Of a stretch of 64,000 bases of DNA, positions 45,173 through 53,642 are shown piece after piece. The notes below the pieces were generated by a model. It did no database searches, was not told the origin of the DNA, and worked only from the letters and a program-made list of their open reading frames with translations. Source of the DNA: Oceanobacillus piezotolerans (lineage in GTDB: Bacteria; Bacillota; Bacilli; Bacillales; Amphibacillaceae); assembly GCF_003665065.1 (NCBI RefSeq), contig NZ_RCHR01000004.1, positions 310,001 through 374,000 of the forward strand. The letters run 5' to 3'. Each line of letters opens with the position of its first letter. Within the stretch, counting starts at the first letter, position 1. A program made the position numbers and the translations under genes.

Positions 45173-45544
45173 TCACTCCTCATACAGCAACTTTAATAAA
45201 TCTTGTAATTCTTCATAAGATAATTCGATTTCCTTACTGTTGGAGATAACCGCAGTTAATTGCTCTTCAATCACTCGCAGTTTTTTTTCTCGAATCACGT
45301 CTAAATTTTGCTCTGCTACAAATGAACCTTTCCCAGCAATTAAGTAGATGAACCCCGCCTTCTCTAACTCTTCATATGCCCGTTTTGTAGTGATAACACT
45401 AATTCTTAAATCCTTGGCTAATTGTCTGATGGAAGGCAGAGCTGTTCCTTCTTTTAACTCACCTGAAAATATCTTAGTTTGTATTTGTTTGAAAATCTGC
45501 TCATAGATCGGTTCTTTTGAACTGTTAGAAATAATGATTTGCAT
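45173..45544 (-). CDS. GntR family regulator (YtrA-like)
   Basis: A 123-residue short GntR protein: PIYEQIFKQIQTKIFSGELKEGTALPSIRQLAKDLRISVITTKRAYEELEKAGFI, then a small helical dimerisation tail as in the YtrA branch. AAAGGAGG precedes the ATG. In B. subtilis YtrA represses the ABC exporter genes that follow it, and the same order is seen here. Confidence 0.9.
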   Translation of the reverse strand: MQIIISNSSKEPIYEQIFKQIQTKIFSGELKEGTALPSIRQLAKDLRISVITTKRAYEELEKAGFIYLIAGKGSFVAEQNLDVIREKKLRVIEEQLTAVISNSKEIELSYEELQDLLKLLYEE

Positions 45545-45773
45545 GCAGATACCTCCTTTTCATCAATATTTGTATCTACTGTACATGGGCATGGAAAACG
45601 TTGAAAATATAATTAAAATAAACTTTTATCTTGTAACCAACTTAATTTATATATCAATTCGCGTATTTACTTTATATATTATATATATTCACTATACACT
45701 ATTCAACTAACTGGTGCTTGTTCGGCCGGGCTTAGGTCGTGTCATATATGATACAGCAACTCGGGTGACCATA
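45545..45773. other. Upstream region of the GntR operon
   Basis: Very AT-rich stretch (TATATATTATATATAT near 45675-45689) that probably carries the GntR promoter, then a repeat word CAACTAACTGGTGC near 45702. No gene seen. Confidence 0.35.
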
Positions 45774-45912
45774 GAACTTGAGGAATATATGGATTAATAT
45801 AACAACAAACGTATTAAGGCAAAATTAAAAGACAAGAGTCCAATACAATACCGAACTCTTGCCCTACAAGCTGCTTACTATAAAAAATTGTCTAACTTTT
45901 TGGTTTCACTTC
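45774..45912 (+). mobile_element. Remnant of an IS3-family insertion sequence (3' end)
   Basis: The frame from 45774 reads ELEEYMD, a stop (TAA 45795-45797), then YNNKRIKAKLKDKSPIQYRT, the conserved end of IS3/IS150-type OrfB transposases. It is followed by TTGTCTAACTTTTTGG, typical of the right end of such elements. Everything upstream is gone. Confidence 0.72.
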
Positions 45913-46020
45913 TAAGCGTTTTTAATGCTAATTATATTGTGATTTCTCATGTTATGTTGGATGCTAATTCAGTTGCGTTTTAGGGTTCTATTTGCAATTT
46001 TTTTACTCCAAAACAAAATC

Positions 46021-46410
46021 CTATTTCACAATCACTTCTCCAACCATACCTTCCTGTTGATGGTATCGACATATCAATTGATACGTACCAATCGCTTGCG
46101 GTTTTACAGTGATGGTTTTCTCTTCTCCAGGTCGGAGTTCGACATCAATACCAAGCTTTTTCACGGTGAAGGTATGCTCTTTCTGACCTGCATTTTTCAG
46201 CAGCAGCCTTGTCGTTTTCCCCTTGGAAATTGTGATTGCGTTGGGATTGAAGTAATCGTCGTTCAACTCGACCACTATTTCATTTTCCGTCTGCATAGGC
46301 TCTTCTTCAATATTGGAATTTGCTTGTGCATGAAGTGGGCCTGAGATAGACATCACGATCAGCATCGCAAGTAAAACAGCTAATCCTGTCAACCTATTTT
46401 TTATAGACAT
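46021..46410 (-). CDS. Secreted cupredoxin
   Basis: A 129-residue exported blue-copper-type protein. A signal peptide (LAVLLAMLIVMSIS, cleavage near HAQA) is followed by a cupredoxin fold: ELNDDYFNPNAITISKGKTTRLLLKN, KEHTF with the first His ligand, and CRYHQQEGMVGEV with Cys, His and Met ligands. It could carry electrons or bind copper outside the membrane. No partner gene is adjacent. Confidence 0.85.
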   Translation of the reverse strand: MSIKNRLTGLAVLLAMLIVMSISGPLHAQANSNIEEEPMQTENEIVVELNDDYFNPNAITISKGKTTRLLLKNAGQKEHTFTVKKLGIDVELRPGEEKTITVKPQAIGTYQLICRYHQQEGMVGEVIVK

Positions 46411-46475
46411 ATGTATCCCTCCTTTCCTCTTCTATTCTTTTCCATTTTTAACAAATTATTAGGATAAAAATTTTT

Positions 46476-46507
46476 AATACCACAACATAAAATCTTTTAG
46501 TGGTATT
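46476..46507 (-). terminator. Terminator after the citrate transporter unit
   Basis: AATACCAC (46476-46483) and GTGGTATT (46500-46507) are inverted arms; on the minus strand AAAAATTTTTA follows. Confidence 0.45.
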
Positions 46508-46533
46508 TAAACTAAAATAGAACCCATTCAGAA

Positions 46534-46779
46534 CTAAAATTCGAAATGGATTCTATACCTTCTATCTATTATTTTTGCTGTATCAACAACAACTTGGCTG
46601 GTTGTTTTAAATTCCTCCTGCATGTGAGAGTGTAAATCGAATCGAGCAATACCAGAAGTTTCCATAGTCTTTTTAATAGTACCTTGGGAAAATCGATTAC
46701 CCAGTATCTGCTCTTTAATTTTTTGAAATGATCCCAAACAGATTCTGAGTTTATCCTTGCCCGGAATATCTCCCTCCAT
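46534..46779 (-). CDS. Short unknown gene or gene fragment after the citrate transporter
   Basis: An 81-residue frame starting three bases after the transporter stop. No ribosome site precedes the ATG; a GGAGGGAG lies inside it. The sequence (GSFQKIKEQILGNRF, HSHMQEEFKTTSQVVVDTA) looks like the end of a larger enzyme, so this may be a remnant. Not recognised. Confidence 0.35.
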   Translation of the reverse strand: MEGDIPGKDKLRICLGSFQKIKEQILGNRFSQGTIKKTMETSGIARFDLHSHMQEEFKTTSQVVVDTAKIIDRRYRIHFEF

Positions 46780-46782
46780 AGT

Positions 46783-48075
46783 TTAAAAAGGAATGATCCC
46801 TAATAAAGCTGCAACAATAATCATAACTAGTGTGGAACCACATGCCCATTTCAAGAACGTGCGCTGCAGGTCACCTAAATCTTCTCCAACCATTCCAACC
46901 AAAAGAAGGGTGGATGGAACTAGTGGACTTAATAGATGGACAGGCATCCCAAAGAGTGATGCTCTACCAATATAGACAGGATCAATTCCATATGCAGCAC
47001 CTGCTTCAGCTAGAATGGGTAGGACACCATAATAAAAGGCATCGTTTGACATAAAGAAAGTAAGTGGAGCACTTAAAATCCCGGTAATGACTGCCATTTG
47101 TGAGCCCATTGATACTGGGATGTAATTAATGAGTGCATTTGCCATCGCATCAACCATTTCAGTTCCTGTAAGGATCCCTGTAAATATTCCTGCCGCAAAA
47201 ACCATAGAAACGACAGATAAAGCATTGTCAGCATAATTTGCTATACGCTCTTTTTGTTCTTTTAAATTTGGGTAATTTACTGTAATTGCAATTGCAAATC
47301 CAACCATAAATAAGACCACTGGTGCTAGTAATCCTGAAATTAATGCAATTAATAATATACTGGTCAATGTATAGTTAAAAATAATCAGTTTTGGACGTTT
47401 AAGAGCAGCATCTTCTACTGTAGCTGCGTGCTGTGCGATTGTTCTAGTATCAATTTCAGCTACACCAATTCTTTTTCTTTCTTTTCTTCCAAAGATATAG
47501 GACATGATCAGAACAAAAACAACTCCTCCAATCATTGCAGGGATAACTGGAGTAAAGACTTCAGACAACTCTAGATTCAAAGAAGCCATTACCCGTGCTG
47601 TAGGGCCTCCCCAAGGAAGTAGATTCATAACACCTGATGCCGAAACTGCAATTCCCGCTAATATCAGTGGTTTCATTCCAATTCTCTTGTAAAGCGGAAG
47701 CATTGCAGAAATCGTAATCATATAGGTAGTCGTACCATCTCCATCTAATGAAATAAAAAGAGCTAATACGGCAGTTCCTACTGCAATCTTTACAGGGTCT
47801 CCTTTTACAACTTTTAGAATGGTATTAATAATTGGGTCAAATACACCAGCATCAATTAAAACTCCAAAGTAAAGGATTGCAAATAAAATCATAATCCCTG
47901 TTGGAGCAACACTCTGTATTCCTTCTAGAGCCATAGGTCCAATTTCTAGACCGAAGCCACCAATCACTGCAAATATTACTGGAATAACAATAAGTACAAT
48001 CATGGCAGCAAGTTTTCCAGTCATAATTAAAATCATAAAAGTAATAATCATTAAAAAACCTAAGACAGCTAACAT
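46783..48075 (-). CDS. citM: CitMHS-family metal-citrate:proton symporter
   Basis: A 430-residue carrier with about twelve membrane spans and the family signatures SLDGDGTTTYMITISAMLPLYKRI and NLLPWGGPTARVMASL, then FFMSNDAFYYGVLPIL near the end. CitM imports citrate bound to a divalent metal. A CitS/CitT-type two-component system lies directly upstream and a cre site lies before the gene, the same regulation as B. subtilis citM. Other tri- or dicarboxylates remain possible. Confidence 0.88.
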   Translation of the reverse strand: MLAVLGFLMIITFMILIMTGKLAAMIVLIVIPVIFAVIGGFGLEIGPMALEGIQSVAPTGIMILFAILYFGVLIDAGVFDPIINTILKVVKGDPVKIAVGTAVLALFISLDGDGTTTYMITISAMLPLYKRIGMKPLILAGIAVSASGVMNLLPWGGPTARVMASLNLELSEVFTPVIPAMIGGVVFVLIMSYIFGRKERKRIGVAEIDTRTIAQHAATVEDAALKRPKLIIFNYTLTSILLIALISGLLAPVVLFMVGFAIAITVNYPNLKEQKERIANYADNALSVVSMVFAAGIFTGILTGTEMVDAMANALINYIPVSMGSQMAVITGILSAPLTFFMSNDAFYYGVLPILAEAGAAYGIDPVYIGRASLFGMPVHLLSPLVPSTLLLVGMVGEDLGDLQRTFLKWACGSTLVMIIVAALLGIIPF

Positions 48076-48153
48076 CTAATTCCTCCCACTGTTATTAATT
48101 AAACTTTTTAAAACATTCAATATACTATAAATTCTAATCGATAACCTTTTCTT

Positions 48154-48167
48154 TGTAAGCGTTTGCA
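48154..48167. promoter_or_regulatory. cre site before the citrate transporter
   Basis: TGTAAGCGTTTGCA matches the cre consensus. It lies about 80 bases upstream of the transporter start, consistent with CcpA repression of citrate uptake. Confidence 0.7.
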
Positions 48168-48246
48168 ACATATAATATATAAGTTTCTTTGCGACCATTT
48201 TGTTCATAATGTTCACGCTTGGAAATAATAGAGATTAGAATCAACA

Positions 48247-48278
48247 AAAAAAGAAATGTCATAACGGACATTTCTTTT
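48247..48278 (-). terminator. Terminator after the response regulator
   Basis: Arms AAAGAAATGTC and GACATTTCTTTT (48250-48260 and 48267-48278) directly follow the stop codon; on the minus strand the stem ends in a T-run. Confidence 0.75.
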
Positions 48279-48963
48279 AGGGTCTGAAATATTTTCTTTG
48301 TGGTCTGCCTATGGATCCATACACGACCTCAGCTTTACATTCTTTACTCGATATTAAATACTCTAAATAGCGCCTTGCTGTAGTTCTTGAAGCACCAATT
48401 TGGTCACTCACTTGTTCCGCAGACAATCCTTCCTTACTTCCGTCAAGTACGTTTCTTACCTTAGTTAAAGTAATCTCATCTATTCCTTTAGGCAGGTCCG
48501 CTTCTTTTTCTTTTTCAGTAATAGAAAGTGTATTTCTACTGTAGATAATATCTACCAATTCCTGATTTATTTCTTGTTTATCTTCCATAACACTGATTTT
48601 TCTAAGGTATTGTTCAATACTTTCAGAGAATCGTTCCATCTTAACCGGTTTAATTAAGAAAGATTCTACCCCATAATGAAGAGCTTTATTTAGAATATCT
48701 TTATCTGTGGATGCTGTTATTACTATTATATCTATATCAGGATGCTCCTTACGAATTTCCGGAAGCAAATCAACACCAGATTTATCAGGCATATAAACAT
48801 CAAGTAAAAGTAAATCTGGCTTTTCTTTTTTTAAAATCTCCATCGTCTCTTTTGCATTCAACGCTTTCCCTACTACATGAATTTCCTCATATCGTTGTAA
48901 AAAATTCTCATGGATGTTAGCTACGCGAAAATCATCTTCTGCAATAACTGTCCTAATGTACAC
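48277..48963 (-). CDS. CitT/DcuR-type response regulator
   Basis: A 228-residue regulator. The receiver domain shows IAEDD at the start, LLLLDVYMPDKSGVDLLP with the phosphorylated Asp, VITAS and the Lys in LIKPVKMERF. The C-terminal DNA-binding region reads GLSAEQVSDQIGASRTTARRYLEYL. The start is GTG at 48963 behind GAGGGGAG, 13 bases after the kinase stop; the longer frame to 49026 overlaps the kinase and lacks homology. It should activate the citrate transporter gene next to it. Confidence 0.9.
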   Translation of the reverse strand: MYIRTVIAEDDFRVANIHENFLQRYEEIHVVGKALNAKETMEILKKEKPDLLLLDVYMPDKSGVDLLPEIRKEHPDIDIIVITASTDKDILNKALHYGVESFLIKPVKMERFSESIEQYLRKISVMEDKQEINQELVDIIYSRNTLSITEKEKEADLPKGIDEITLTKVRNVLDGSKEGLSAEQVSDQIGASRTTARRYLEYLISSKECKAEVVYGSIGRPQRKYFRP

Positions 48964-48976
48964 GTTTCTCCCCTCT

Positions 48977-50554
48977 CTATAACTCTTTTGGAAGATATAC
49001 TGCGAATACAGTATATTTTGTTCCATTTGTTACTTCAATAATACCCTTGAGTTCTTTAACAGCTCGTTCTACATTTTGCAATCCATACCCTCTTGGCAAT
49101 TCACCACTTTTTGAGGTAAATCCGCGTTCAAAAAGTTTTTGTACCTCTTGGTCTGTTATCCCTTTTCCATTATCACTTATTTCAAAAATGATATCGTCCC
49201 CAAGGTCCGTAGCAAATAATTTTACGATAGGTTCATCTGAACCATATACTGCTTCAAATGCATTATCAATCAGATTGCTAAGAATAATGGTTATTTGAGA
49301 CATTTGAATATGTTCAGGAAGTTTACCAATATAGCTTTCGGCATCAATTTCGAATTTTATCTTTTTCTCGGACGCTTTTCCTAACTTACCTAATAGGATT
49401 GCCTGAACTTTTATATCCTCTATTTGTTCAAAAACAATCCGATTCTGCTCTTTAAGCTCTGCTGTTTCGCTTTGGATCATTGTGAGCGCCTCGTCATACT
49501 CTCCTAATTGCAATAAACCTGATAACACATATAGATTATTCGCATACTCATGGGTTTGAGCTCTTAATCCTTCCGAATACTCCTTCATTTCCGATAACGT
49601 ATTCATCATTTGAACAATTTCTGTCTTATCCCTGAAAGATGCGACGGCACCACTTACCCCTTTATCGCCAAAAATCGGAGTGCAGCTGACTATAATCATT
49701 TTATCTTTCCATTGGATTTCCTTATCTATTTCCGGATCCCCGGATTGTAAGACTCTATATATATAATCTGCAGGAAGAAACTCTTCTACTTTGATATTTC
49801 TGGCGGATCCCTTAATGTCTAATAACTCCTTTGCCTGCTGGTTCATCGAAGTAATTATTCCGTGGTGATCCGTAGAGAGAATCCCTTCTTTTACAGCGTG
49901 TAAAACCGCCCTTTTTTCTTTATAAAGATTCGCAATCTGAAAGGGCTCTAGCCCATATATATCTTTTCGAATACTCTTTGCAAGAAAATAACTGCATAGG
50001 ATGGATATAATGACAGCGATTACGGAAATATATAGTTCTTTAGAAATATTCTTTACGACAAGTTCTCTTACATCTTCTACTAAAAAACCAACCGAAACAA
50101 TTCCTATAATCTGTGAATTCTCATTAAATATAGGGGCTTTTCCTCTAATAGAAAGACCTAGTGACCCTTGAGCCTTTGAAATATAATATTCCCCTTCTTG
50201 GAATACTCTCTCACTGTCACCGCCAACCATTTGTTTTCCTATTTGTGATTCTACTGGATGAGAATAACGGATTCTATCTCTATTTCCTACAACAACAAAT
50301 TCAGCACCTGTTTCCATTCTGATTCTTTCCGCGATGGGCTGGATAATTTTAGGGGGATCCTCTGACTCAAATGCTTCTATAATGGAAGGCATGAAAGAAA
50401 TGGTTTTGGAAAGATTTAAAGCCAGAAGGCCCCTATCTTCAATAATTTGCCTGGCTTCCATGTATGTGAAGTACGCAGTTAATAGAAAAACTAAAAATAA
50501 GCTTAGGGTTAATACTAATCCTAGAATCTTTGTTTGTAATGATACTCTCTTCAT
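48977..50554 (-). CDS. CitA/DcuS-type sensor histidine kinase
   Basis: A 525-residue membrane kinase. Transmembrane segments at about 9-29 and 175-195 enclose an extracellular sensor domain of the citrate/C4-dicarboxylate type (GAEFVVVGNRDRIRYSHP, GIVSVGFLVEDV). A cytoplasmic PAS domain (ILSTDHHGIITSMNQQAKELL) follows, then the phosphoacceptor in THEYANNLYVLSGLL (His near 337), and the ATPase with NLIDNAFEAV, ISDNGKGI and GYGLQNV. All kinase motifs are present. It probably senses external citrate or a related acid. Confidence 0.9.
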   Translation of the reverse strand: MKRVSLQTKILGLVLTLSLFLVFLLTAYFTYMEARQIIEDRGLLALNLSKTISFMPSIIEAFESEDPPKIIQPIAERIRMETGAEFVVVGNRDRIRYSHPVESQIGKQMVGGDSERVFQEGEYYISKAQGSLGLSIRGKAPIFNENSQIIGIVSVGFLVEDVRELVVKNISKELYISVIAVIISILCSYFLAKSIRKDIYGLEPFQIANLYKEKRAVLHAVKEGILSTDHHGIITSMNQQAKELLDIKGSARNIKVEEFLPADYIYRVLQSGDPEIDKEIQWKDKMIIVSCTPIFGDKGVSGAVASFRDKTEIVQMMNTLSEMKEYSEGLRAQTHEYANNLYVLSGLLQLGEYDEALTMIQSETAELKEQNRIVFEQIEDIKVQAILLGKLGKASEKKIKFEIDAESYIGKLPEHIQMSQITIILSNLIDNAFEAVYGSDEPIVKLFATDLGDDIIFEISDNGKGITDQEVQKLFERGFTSKSGELPRGYGLQNVERAVKELKGIIEVTNGTKYTVFAVYLPKEL

Positions 50555-50779
50555 TTCCTCTGCCTCAACCTTTATAACTAACTTTTATTCTTCACCAATA
50601 TTTTGTAAATTTAGTAGTATTATATCATTTAGACTTTTTTAATTAAAGCTTACTTGATTGTATGGCGCATGATTAATATTAGAATTATACATTCGGATAA
50701 AAGTGCCTGATTTCCGTTATATGAAAATTAATCCATTAAAAGTCTTTACAAGCTATGGGGAAAAATGACCCCTTGATTT

Positions 50780-51511
50780 TCATTTCTTATTCAAAATATA
50801 AATAGCTCCACCGTACCCCAATACACACCATATCATTAAGTTAATATAATTACCTGCAGTCGCTTCAAAAGTAGAGGCAGCAAGAGAGGCTCGCATAATT
50901 TCTGCCATCGAGTAAATTGGCAATATCTCATGAAGTGCTTGCAGCCATTCTGGCAGCCGCTCCATTGGGAAATTTACCGGTGAAAACATTAGGGCACCAA
51001 AGACAATTACTTGTGATAGAGCAAGTGAAGCTGTTGGTGACAAGAGATAAGAAAAACCATATCCAACACCAATGGAAGTTAAGGCAATCATAAGCAGAGC
51101 TGGAATTACAGTCCAAGAGATGTCGTACCCTGGACTAAACATAAGGTGTGCGACAACAGAGGAAGCAATAATCCCTGGTATCGTGATGATTAACCAAATG
51201 GTTGTATCGGCTCCAAGAATAACACCACGATTCACTGGCCATGTACGCATGAATTCCATATATCCATCTGATTTTGCAGTACCAATCTGTTGTGGCAAAA
51301 TCACTAAGCCCGTAAAAATTAGAATGATCGTTGGAGCTCCTGTTGCTAAAAATAGAATCGTATCCTTATCTGGGACGGGGATGAGATAGGTAAAGCCGAT
51401 AACAATTCCAATCGATATCAATATTTGAATAAGGATCATAAACACTAAAAAGCCTGCATTCCTAAGAAATTGCATTTGAAATACGTACTTGTAATGGCTT
51501 AATAAATTCAT
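50780..51511 (-). CDS. ABC-2 type permease of a MerR-controlled exporter
   Basis: A 243-residue protein with about six membrane spans (GFLVFMILIQILISIGIVIGF, TGAPTIILIFTGLVILP, then LLMIALTSIGVGYGFSYLLSP) and the ABC-2 phrase PVNFPMERLPEWLQALHEILPIYSMAEIMRAS. Its start overlaps the ATPase stop by one base. Likely a drug, lantibiotic or lipid exporter; substrate unknown. Confidence 0.83.
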   Translation of the reverse strand: MNLLSHYKYVFQMQFLRNAGFLVFMILIQILISIGIVIGFTYLIPVPDKDTILFLATGAPTIILIFTGLVILPQQIGTAKSDGYMEFMRTWPVNRGVILGADTTIWLIITIPGIIASSVVAHLMFSPGYDISWTVIPALLMIALTSIGVGYGFSYLLSPTASLALSQVIVFGALMFSPVNFPMERLPEWLQALHEILPIYSMAEIMRASLAASTFEATAGNYINLMIWCVLGYGGAIYILNKK

Positions 51512-52443
51512 TATAATCCCACCACCTTTTTAGAAGTTAACTCAATATAAGCATCCTCAATCGTAGCTGGAGATAAGGAATAGTCCATAATAAGTCCGTT
51601 ATCCACATGCTCCTTTGCCCATTCAATCGTTGATGTTACTTCTTGGGGATCTATAGCAATAATTAATCGAGATCCATTCTTTTGAGAGGAAAGTGCCCAG
51701 CTAGGAATCTCAAAATCTGACTCACTAGCTAAACTAAGCTCCATACGCATTTGATTACTTACTGAGCTTTTTACTTCTGATGGGGTCCCCTGCATTAGAA
51801 TTTTCCCCTTATTGATAATCGCCACACGATCAACCGCTTTTTCAGCTTCCAGCACGTTATGTGTCACCAAAATAACAGAAGTGCCATCATTAGTTAAATT
51901 GCGTATCACCTGCCAAAGATAACGCCGACGAACCGGATCCACATCATTTGTAGGTTCATCCAGAATCACTAACTTACCAGGGGCAATGACTGCCATACAA
52001 AAAGCGGTTAAACGCTTAGCACCGCCCGATAATTTCTCGCCTTCTTTATTTGCCCATTCCCCCATATCTAACGCCTCAAAAAGCATCTCCACCCGCCTCG
52101 GATCAAAGCGTTTCCCTGCACGCATTTTTCCAATCAATGTAACTGCCTGCTTCGGAGTAAGAAAACCTAGTGGTACTTGGGACTGTGGCTGTACAGAACA
52201 TATCGAGCGAGCACGAGCAGGTGACCCGAGTACCGATTTCCCTAACAACTGAATATCACCACAATCAGGAGTTATTAACCCTAATATCTGGTTCACCAAT
52301 GTCGTTTTCCCAGCTCCATTCTGTCCGAGAAGTCCAAATACTTCACCTTCAGCAATACGAAGGGAGATATTATCGTTAGCGACCATCTTATTTTTCCCTC
52401 GACCAGTGAACACTTTTGTTACACTATTTACATCAAGAATCAT
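51511..52443 (-). CDS. ABC transporter ATP-binding protein of the MerR-controlled exporter
   Basis: A 310-residue ATPase: Walker A GQNGAGKTT (about 39-47), Q-loop SVQPQSQVPLG, signature LSGGAKR, Walker B KLVILDEPTNDVDP, switch LVTHN. The C-terminal 80 residues resemble the extension seen in drug-export ATPases of the DrrA type. It is coupled on both sides by one-base stop/start overlaps to the MerR and permease genes. Confidence 0.9.
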   Translation of the reverse strand: MILDVNSVTKVFTGRGKNKMVANDNISLRIAEGEVFGLLGQNGAGKTTLVNQILGLITPDCGDIQLLGKSVLGSPARARSICSVQPQSQVPLGFLTPKQAVTLIGKMRAGKRFDPRRVEMLFEALDMGEWANKEGEKLSGGAKRLTAFCMAVIAPGKLVILDEPTNDVDPVRRRYLWQVIRNLTNDGTSVILVTHNVLEAEKAVDRVAIINKGKILMQGTPSEVKSSVSNQMRMELSLASESDFEIPSWALSSQKNGSRLIIAIDPQEVTSTIEWAKEHVDNGLIMDYSLSPATIEDAYIELTSKKVVGL

Positions 52444-53183
52444 TATTCTTCCCCCTTTGCAATGGCGACACGTTTGATAAAATCAATTACATCTTTGTCC
52501 ATTGGATAAAATGCAATACCTTCCTTTAAGTCTTGTAGAGCTTCCCACATATTTCCTAGTAATTCTTCATCCTGACCAAACATTTTATCTGCTTGGTCTG
52601 CCCAGCTTATAACAAGTTGCTCTGCCTTTTCTGAGTATGGATCAAGATGCAGGTTGTTTCTAATATCACCAACAACCTTTAACCATTCCTTGATGTCTTC
52701 CTCACTCATGTTTCCGGCATTCATGTCCATAATTTTCTTCATTTCATCTTCGCTTAGGTACTCTTTGTATTGCTGTAAGGCATCTTCTGGATCTTGTTGA
52801 TACAACTGAATAATACTGAAAATAATAGGCCAATTGATTTCCCCTTCAAATTCAATTGAATACGATACGCCAAGAAGTGCTTGTTCTAACATTTTTAGAC
52901 GTTCCTGTTCTCGTTTCACCAACTCTAATTGTTGTTGGATTGACTCCTGCCAGTTCGAAGTTGTATTTATCAATATGTCTTTAATCTGTTCCAGTGAGAA
53001 TCCCATATATTTTAGTGCTAAAACTCGCTCTAAACGCATCACATCATCTTCGCTATATAAACGATGCCCCCCACTCGTTTTTGATGAAGGTTTAATCAAA
53101 CCAATTTCATCATAATAATCTAATGTTCTTACTGTTACCCCTGTGCTCTTTGACAATTTCCCAATCGTATATATTTTCCCCAC
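52443..53183 (-). CDS. MerR family regulator with TipA-like ligand domain
   Basis: About 246 residues. A MerR head (YTIGKLSKSTGVTVRTLDYYDEIGLIKPSSKTSGGHRLYSEDDVMRLERVLALKYMGFSLEQIKDIL) is joined by a coiled coil to a helical C-terminal domain like the TipA ligand-binding part. The first possible codon (TTG 53213) lies at or before the predicted transcription start, so translation must begin later: GTG at 53183, or an ATA at 53174 that is better spaced from AAGGGGTGG and aligns with the usual first Met. It probably activates its own exporter operon from a 19-base-spacer promoter. Confidence 0.87.
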   Translation of the reverse strand: MGKIYTIGKLSKSTGVTVRTLDYYDEIGLIKPSSKTSGGHRLYSEDDVMRLERVLALKYMGFSLEQIKDILINTTSNWQESIQQQLELVKREQERLKMLEQALLGVSYSIEFEGEINWPIIFSIIQLYQQDPEDALQQYKEYLSEDEMKKIMDMNAGNMSEEDIKEWLKVVGDIRNNLHLDPYSEKAEQLVISWADQADKMFGQDEELLGNMWEALQDLKEGIAFYPMDKDVIDFIKRVAIAKGEE

Positions 53184-53201
53184 CCCTTCTTTATTTTCTT
53201 T

Positions 53202-53232
53202 AGTATAAAACAATACGTTACGTGTGGTTCAA
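53202..53232 (-). promoter_or_regulatory. MerR-type promoter with 19-base spacer
   Basis: Minus-strand TTGAAC (53232-53227) and TATACT (53207-53202) are 19 bases apart, the overlong spacing that MerR proteins correct by twisting DNA. The spacer holds the dyad ACGT-A-ACGT. Confidence 0.72.
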
Positions 53233-53447
53233 TAGGTAAGTGAGAAAAATTTAATTTCAATGCAAAAAAGAGTAAATCATAACCCAGAGGTCATATAATT
53301 ACTCTTGTTAAAAGTAGCGCTAATTAACGAACCATCCCGTCAAACATTCCATTTGGCAAGAACCCAATAATAGCTAAACCAATCGGGGCCCGCAGCTAAA
53401 AGGTCAGATTCCACTGTTCTATAGTGCTAGCGTAGCATTTGTATGTC

Positions 53448-53528
53448 CTATACGGACTCTGGTTGGTATTGTTCTATAATTCTATTAGCTAATTCTCCTG
53501 ATTTTTGATTACGTTGAGATTTCGCCAT
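53448..53528 (-). pseudogene. N-terminal stub resembling an IS256-family transposase
   Basis: ATG at 53528 has AGGGAG nine bases upstream and encodes MAKSQRNQKSGELANRIIEQ and then YQPESV before a stop. After the stop the frame resumes DIQML, recalling the DMQNALKDIF start of Mutator-type transposases. The rest is lost; 53281-53447 shows only frame fragments. Confidence 0.45.
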
Positions 53529-53642
53529 TATAAACAACTCCCTAATATATATTTATAGTAACAGTAAAAAAATAAACTGCGAAGTAAGAGCCGTACGCTC
53601 TCTTACTTACACAGTTAAAATTACCTCTCCCGCTCCTATATA

